Assembly: GCF_032116555.1 (NCBI RefSeq)
Contig: NZ_CP134949.1
Coordinates: 1,984,001-2,048,000, forward strand
Direction: 5' to 3'
Length of the DNA: 64,000 bases
Origin: Halobaculum sp. XH14
GTDB lineage: Archaea > Halobacteriota > Halobacteria > Halobacteriales > Haloferacaceae
The notes under the pieces are model-generated. The model was not told where the DNA came from. It searched no databases and saw nothing but the letters and a program-made list of their open reading frames with translations. Shown here in pieces: positions 60,686 to 64,000 of the stretch. The position numbers were made by a program, and so were the translations under genes. The first letter of the stretch is position 1, and each line of letters starts with the position of its first letter.

Positions 60686-62044
60686 TCACTCGCGCGTCGC
60701 GTCGATGCGCGCCGCGACCTCGTCGCCGGCGACGACGCCGCCGTTGAGGCTCCGTTCCGGGTACTGCGCGCGGGAGGCCATGCCGGCGTAGTAGAGCCCG
60801 TCGGCCACCTCCTCGCCCAGATCGTACGGGACGACGAGGTCGAGGTACCCCCGCTCGTAGACGGGGGCCGCACGCGGCGCGCGAGCGAGGCGGAACTCGC
60901 TCACTGCGTCGGGGTCGAACTGCGGGAACAGGTCGGCGATGCCGTCCAGCCAGCGCTCCTCGATCTCGTCGTCGGTCGCGTCCCAGAGCCACTCGTCGGG
61001 CGACTGGACGTAACTGGCGACGTAGAGCAGGTGGTCGCCGCCGTAGCGCTCGGGCGGGACGAAGTTCGTGTGCTCGATGAGCGCGCCGAAGGGGGCTTCG
61101 TCGGCGACGTTGAGCCAGTACGTGTCGGTCAGCGACTCGTCCATCGTCACGACCGCACAGACCGCGCCCTGGAACTCCACGTCGCAGGCGTAGCCGGTGA
61201 GGTCCTCCAGCACGTTCGGCATCGTCGCGACGACGACGTCCTCGACCGCCTCGACGCGGGTTTCGGTCCCGCCGTCCGGGACTCCCTCGACGCCGGCTCT
61301 GGCCGCCGATTCGACCGTGATCTCCGAGACCGCGCCGTCCTCGGTGGCGAGTTCGGTGACGCGGGCGTTCGTCTCGATGTTGTCGCGCCCGACGGCGTCG
61401 ACGAGCGCGTCGAGCAGCACGCGGAAGCCGCCGTCGAAGTAGCCCAGGACCTCCCCGCGCAGGAGGTCGCGCTCGCCGCGGAACTTGATGCGCCCGAGCA
61501 GCCACGCGGCGCTCACCTCGTCCTTCCGGGAGCCGAACTTCGCGTCCAGCAGCGGGTCGAAGAACGTCTCGTACACGTTCTCGGTCGTGTGCTCCTTCGC
61601 GAACTCGACGGCCGACTGGTGCTCGAACTCCTCGAGGGTCTCGTAGGTGTCGAAGGAGGGGATTCCGCCCCGTACGTCGACGTCGAGGGTGAGCATCCCG
61701 AGCCGGAACTTGTCGTAGATGCTCCAGTGCGGAAACGCGAGGATCTCCCAGGGCGTGTCCATCGGGTGGACGACGCCGTCGACGTAGTAGGCGTTCTTCC
61801 CGACGAGCCACTCCAGGTCGTCGCCGACGCCCAGTTCATCCGCGAGTTCGACGATGGTCTCCTCGGACTTCGAGAGGTGGTGGTAGAACTGTTCGAGGTC
61901 GTCGCCGGCGGTCGGGTAGGTGCGCGCCAGGCCCCCGAGCGCCTCCGGGCCGCCGGCCTCGAACACGCGGACCTCGTGGCCGCGCTCGCGGAGCCGGTAG
62001 GCGGCCGTCAGCCCCGCGATGCCGCCCCCGACGATGGCAATCAT
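60686..62044 (-). CDS. Amine-oxidase/protoporphyrinogen-oxidase-like flavoprotein
   Basis: A 452-aa FAD protein from ATG 62044. MIAIVGGGIAGLTAAYRLRE is the dinucleotide-binding N terminus, EALGGLARTYPT the next FAD contact, and the C terminus GLYYAGMASRAQYPERSLNG the second FAD motif (AGD-type). The substrate region EEFEHQSAVEFAKEHTTENV, then LLDAKFGSRKDEV, resembles NAD(P)/FAD-dependent oxidoreductases of the protoporphyrinogen-oxidase/carotenoid-desaturase class. The reaction cannot be named. Upstream in-frame sequence on this strand is non-acidic and rejected. It shares a strand with the RadA-like gene, which starts 220 nt downstream of its stop. Confidence 0.83.
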   Translation of the reverse strand: MIAIVGGGIAGLTAAYRLRERGHEVRVFEAGGPEALGGLARTYPTAGDDLEQFYHHLSKSEETIVELADELGVGDDLEWLVGKNAYYVDGVVHPMDTPWEILAFPHWSIYDKFRLGMLTLDVDVRGGIPSFDTYETLEEFEHQSAVEFAKEHTTENVYETFFDPLLDAKFGSRKDEVSAAWLLGRIKFRGERDLLRGEVLGYFDGGFRVLLDALVDAVGRDNIETNARVTELATEDGAVSEITVESAARAGVEGVPDGGTETRVEAVEDVVVATMPNVLEDLTGYACDVEFQGAVCAVVTMDESLTDTYWLNVADEAPFGALIEHTNFVPPERYGGDHLLYVASYVQSPDEWLWDATDDEIEERWLDGIADLFPQFDPDAVSEFRLARAPRAAPVYERGYLDLVVPYDLGEEVADGLYYAGMASRAQYPERSLNGGVVAGDEVAARIDATRE

Positions 62045-62225
62045 GCCACGGAGTCGGCGCGGGCGGGCTAAGTCGCTTGTGGATGCTGCTCGGACAGGGC
62101 GTGGTGGTCCGTGCTCTCGACTACGGTCCTCGTTCGACCGTCGCTTCCACCGCCTCGAAAGCCCCCGCGGCCGTCGGCTCGGTGCGGCCGCTGTCGTTCG
62201 AAAATCGAAGAGTTTCGTGATGCTG

Positions 62226-62246
62226 TCGGATTCCGACGGAATCCGA
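62226..62246. repeat. 9-bp stem-loop in copy C
   Basis: TCGGATTCC (62226-62234), loop GAC, GGAATCCGA (62238-62246): perfect 9-bp inverted repeat. It occupies the place of the second stem-loop of copy B but has a different stem sequence. Confidence 0.85.
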
Positions 62247-62252
62247 CCGCTG

Positions 62253-62275
62253 ACGGGAAACCGTCGGTTTCCCGT
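62253..62275. repeat. 10-bp stem-loop
   Basis: ACGGGAAACC (62253-62262), loop GTC, GGTTTCCCGT (62266-62275): perfect 10-bp inverted repeat with a three-base loop. Confidence 0.85.
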
Positions 62276-62344
62276 ACTGACGAACGGCGCTCGCGCCCTG
62301 CGGTGCTTGACGGTCCGCGCCAAATAGCTCAACCGTCCAATGCG

Positions 62345-62506
62345 GTCGGCGCGTGCCGACGGGCCTCCGTTCACGCGAGCGAGCCTGCGAGCGAGGGTGA
62401 TCTCACGAGACCGCAGGTCTCGGGGAGTGCCCGCCGGATGCGCGCGAGGGATGAGTCGGGGAGACGAGCGAAGCGAGTCGATCGAGCGAATCGGCTGGGG
62501 AGCCGA
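62345..62506. repeat. Three further short stem-loops
   Basis: GTCGGC-GCGT-GCCGAC (62345-62360), CGAGACC-GCA-GGTCTCG (62406-62422) and TCGGCT-GGGG-AGCCGA (62491-62506) are perfect stems of 6, 7 and 6 bp. The last shares 14 bases with the repeat downstream of tRNA-Ile. Confidence 0.7.
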
Positions 62507-62676
62507 GCGCCGCGGGAGGGTTTCGAAGGGTGCGGCACGATAGAGCGCCTGAACCAGAAGCCGAGAGCCGCTGGAACTTCCGGGATCACGGCACCCGAAC
62601 GGAAACTGACCACCTCGGATCCGAACCATGATCGCGGCACGCTTTTCCCACCCCGAGCGAAACCACGAAGCAGTAA

Positions 62677-63579
62677 ATGCAGACCCACGTCGTCCCGGTC
62701 GGCTTCGATTACGACCGGCTCATCGCGCCGCTCGTCCGCGACCAGCTCGACGTGGATCGGGTCGTCCTCCTCGAGGGCGCGGTCGGCAGCGAGGCGAACG
62801 TCGAGTACTCGCGGAACCTCACCAGAAAGCTGGAGAACGACTTCGGCAACCTGCTGGGCGCGGAGACCGAGCGCGTCACCGTCGCCGACGTGTACGACTA
62901 CGACGCGGCGTTCGAACAGGCCTACGACCTCATCAACGCCGAACTCGACGCGGGCGCGGAGGTCTGGGTGAACGTCTCCGCGATGCCCCGGCCCGTCTCG
63001 TTCGCGTTCGCCACGGCCGCCCACTCGGTCACGCTCGAACGCCAGGAGGACCGCGACCGCATCCACACCTACTACACGGCCCCCGAGAAGTACCTCGAAA
63101 CCGAGCTCGCCGAGGAGCTCCGCGCCGACCGGGACCTCCTCGCCGACCTGCAGGACGGCGGCGACGTGGACGACGAGCGCGTCGCAGAGCGGCTCCGTGG
63201 CGCGAGCGACCTGCTGGAGGAGTTCGACGAGCGCGGCGTGACCATCGGCGCGAAGGAGATCGACGGGAGCCACATCGTCGAGTTGCCGGTCGCCTCGTTC
63301 TCGAACGTGAAGCCGTTCGAGGAGCTAATCCTGTTCAAGCTCGGCGAGCACGGCGCGTTCGACTCCGTGAGCGACCTGGCGAAGTCGCTCGCGGCGGAGC
63401 TGAACGAGGAGTACACCGACGCGTTCCGCTCGAAGGTCATCTACAACGTCGACCGGCTCGGCCCCGGCGGGAAGGGGTACGTCGAGCAGGAGTCGGGCGG
63501 GAAGTCGTACCGGACGACGCTCTCGCGCATCGGGGAGCTCTGGGTTCGGGCACACCACGAGGACGACGGAAACGACTGA
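62677..63579 (+). CDS. HFX_2341/DUF6293-type CARF-like regulator with HTH
   Basis: A 300-aa protein from ATG 62677. Residues 1-130 form a Rossmann-like sensory domain: THVVPVGFDYDRLIAPLVRD, then VDRVVLLEGAVGSEANVEYS and VWVNVSAMPRPVSFAFATAA. The first and last segments occupy the places of the ligand-binding strands of CARF domains. A helical linker (about 135-215) leads to a C-terminal winged helix (ELILFKLGEHGAFDSVSDLA, then FRSKVIYNVDRLGPGGKGYV). This is the haloarchaeal DUF6293/HFX_2341 group, related to CARF-HTH regulators such as Csa3. No cas gene is near. A ligand of the cyclic-oligonucleotide kind is inference. Confidence 0.78.
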   Translation: MQTHVVPVGFDYDRLIAPLVRDQLDVDRVVLLEGAVGSEANVEYSRNLTRKLENDFGNLLGAETERVTVADVYDYDAAFEQAYDLINAELDAGAEVWVNVSAMPRPVSFAFATAAHSVTLERQEDRDRIHTYYTAPEKYLETELAEELRADRDLLADLQDGGDVDDERVAERLRGASDLLEEFDERGVTIGAKEIDGSHIVELPVASFSNVKPFEELILFKLGEHGAFDSVSDLAKSLAAELNEEYTDAFRSKVIYNVDRLGPGGKGYVEQESGGKSYRTTLSRIGELWVRAHHEDDGND

Positions 63580-63605
63580 GGGTCGACCCGATGCTCGCCC
63601 GACGC

Positions 63606-64000
63606 TCAGAAGTCCAGCCCGCGCGGCGCGGCCGACGGCGCGAGCGGGCTGGCAGGCAGCCGAGCGGGCACGTCGGGATCGTTGTACGCGCCCGGCGCGA
63701 CGTCGTTCGGGCCCTCGGGGTAGAACAGCGACGCGAGCAGGTGGAGGTGCGACCGGCCGACGCCGAGTTCGAACTGGCCGCCGCCGTACAGCGAGACGTC
63801 CCGCTCCGCCGCCCACTCCAGCGTCTCGAACAGCGACTCGATCGACCCGAACCGTGATGGTTTGACGTTCAGCCACCGCGGCTCGAACGGCAGCGACTCG
63901 ACGCTGTCGACGCCCGTGATGGGGTAGTCCCACGAGACGCGGCCCTCCTCGCCCTCGAAGACCGGGCGCGTCTCGTCGGTGAGGTTCGGGTCCTCCAGGA
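63606..64000 (-). CDS. Enolase-superfamily-like protein (5' end beyond window)
   Basis: The C-terminal 131 codons of a gene that enters from the right edge; the stop TGA is at 63606-63608. Readable are RWLNVKPSRFGSIESLFETL (the barrel Lys-containing strand LNVKPSRxG of the mandelate racemase/enolase superfamily), AAERDVSLYGGGQFELGVGR and SHLHLLASLFYPEGPNDVAP. In related enolase-like families this Lys acts in catalysis. Haloarchaeal members include o-succinylbenzoate-synthase-like and sugar-acid dehydratase-like proteins; the fragment does not decide between them. Confidence 0.7.
   Translation of the reverse strand, partial: LEDPNLTDETRPVFEGEEGRVSWDYPITGVDSVESLPFEPRWLNVKPSRFGSIESLFETLEWAAERDVSLYGGGQFELGVGRSHLHLLASLFYPEGPNDVAPGAYNDPDVPARLPASPLAPSAAPRGLDF

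Larger units (their letters stand above)
62139..62275. repeat. Intergenic mosaic repeat, copy C
   Basis: GTCGCTTCCACCGCCTCG (62139-62156) differs by one base from copy B. It continues CCTCGAAAGCCCCC (62153-62166), TCGGTGCGGCCGCTG (62179-62193, as in copy A), CGCTGTCGTTCGAAA (62189-62203, as in copy B) and TTTCGTGATG (62213-62222), then different stem-loops. Confidence 0.75.
62045..62676. other. 632-nt gap without a gene; hairpin cluster
   Basis: Between the flavoprotein gene and the CARF-like regulator. It holds copy C of the mosaic repeat (62139-62250) and at least five short stem-loops up to 62506. No open frame has a convincing haloarchaeal composition. A weak GCTTTTCCC near 62642 could be the TATA box of the downstream gene. 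Confidence 0.7.

Noticed and set aside
62139-62510. CRISPR array
   Set aside because: Repeats are few, imperfect, unevenly spaced and joined by self-complementary stems of different sequence; there are no spacers of even length and no cas genes.
62111-62676. Long reading frame through the hairpin region ahead of the CARF-like gene
   Set aside because: The sequence is dominated by palindromes and the translation is basic; the conserved protein begins at 62677.

Overview
The window is a gene-dense, high-GC, strongly acidic-protein chromosome segment of a halophilic archaeon (class Halobacteria). The evidence is an archaeal DnaG, a TFB, a thermosome subunit, a LonB protease with an internal membrane anchor, the archaeal shikimate entry genes (ADTH synthase and DHQ synthase II), MptA, PolB2, many haloarchaea-only small families, GTG starts, and TATA boxes about 25-30 nt before starts (near-leaderless transcripts). 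From memory the order pyk, nfeD/stomatin, aglD, aroD/aroB', ADTHS-trpABC, lonB-nadM, cct3 resembles a Haloferax-type (Haloferacales) chromosome; this was not checked by search. It looks like core chromosome: I see no transposase, integrase, CRISPR array or rRNA.

Layout. 1-8.2 kb: dnaG (cut at the left edge), a heme N-hydroxylase-like gene overlapping a cysteine hydrolase, pyruvate kinase, NfeD plus stomatin, small regulators. 8.5-12.3 kb: a two-domain AglD-like glycosyltransferase, a membrane protein, a house-cleaning NTP phosphatase and a BtuF-like protein. 12.4-22.1 kb: tfb, then an aromatic amino acid region (aroD, aroB', ADTHS, overlapping trpC-trpB-trpA) interrupted by an RHH/winged-helix regulator pair and a HAD phosphatase, ending in a cysteine-less Ogt homologue. 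22.1-30.6 kb: rhodanese, lonB with a downstream CPBP protease, nadM with SAM hydrolase, an APC permease and a Cct3-type chaperonin. 30.7-48.4 kb: mixed metabolism and signalling (amidohydrolase, GT2, F420/PPOX enzyme, methyltransferases, TRAM, histidine kinase, radical SAM with HhH plus MBL, pdxS, thrB, Eis-type acetyltransferase, lipoprotein, DICT plus HTH). 48.8-57 kb: tRNA-Ile, FxsA, SDR, DUF255, TrmB, MptA, FAD oxidoreductase. 57.3-62 kb: a RadA-like paralogue without Walker motifs, an 89-aa protein and a PolB2 with substituted catalytic motifs, then an amine-oxidase-like flavoprotein. 62.7-64 kb: a CARF-like/HTH regulator and an enolase-superfamily gene cut at the right edge.

Two observations stand out. 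First, the RadA-like / 89-aa / PolB2 set, in which both a recombinase fold and a polymerase fold appear to have lost catalytic residues while keeping their architecture; it is arranged like a mutasome-type accessory complex. Second, a modular intergenic element that recurs at about 16.73, 57.1 and 62.15 kb: conserved linkers separate stem-loops whose stems differ in sequence but stay perfectly paired. Other points are a catalytic-Cys-less Ogt homologue, a stand-alone CARF-like regulator, and three promoters (trpC, the RHH gene, the thermosome) bracketed by inverted repeats.

Coordinates and starts were derived by reading the sequence. Function names rest on recalled family motifs, not on database searches.
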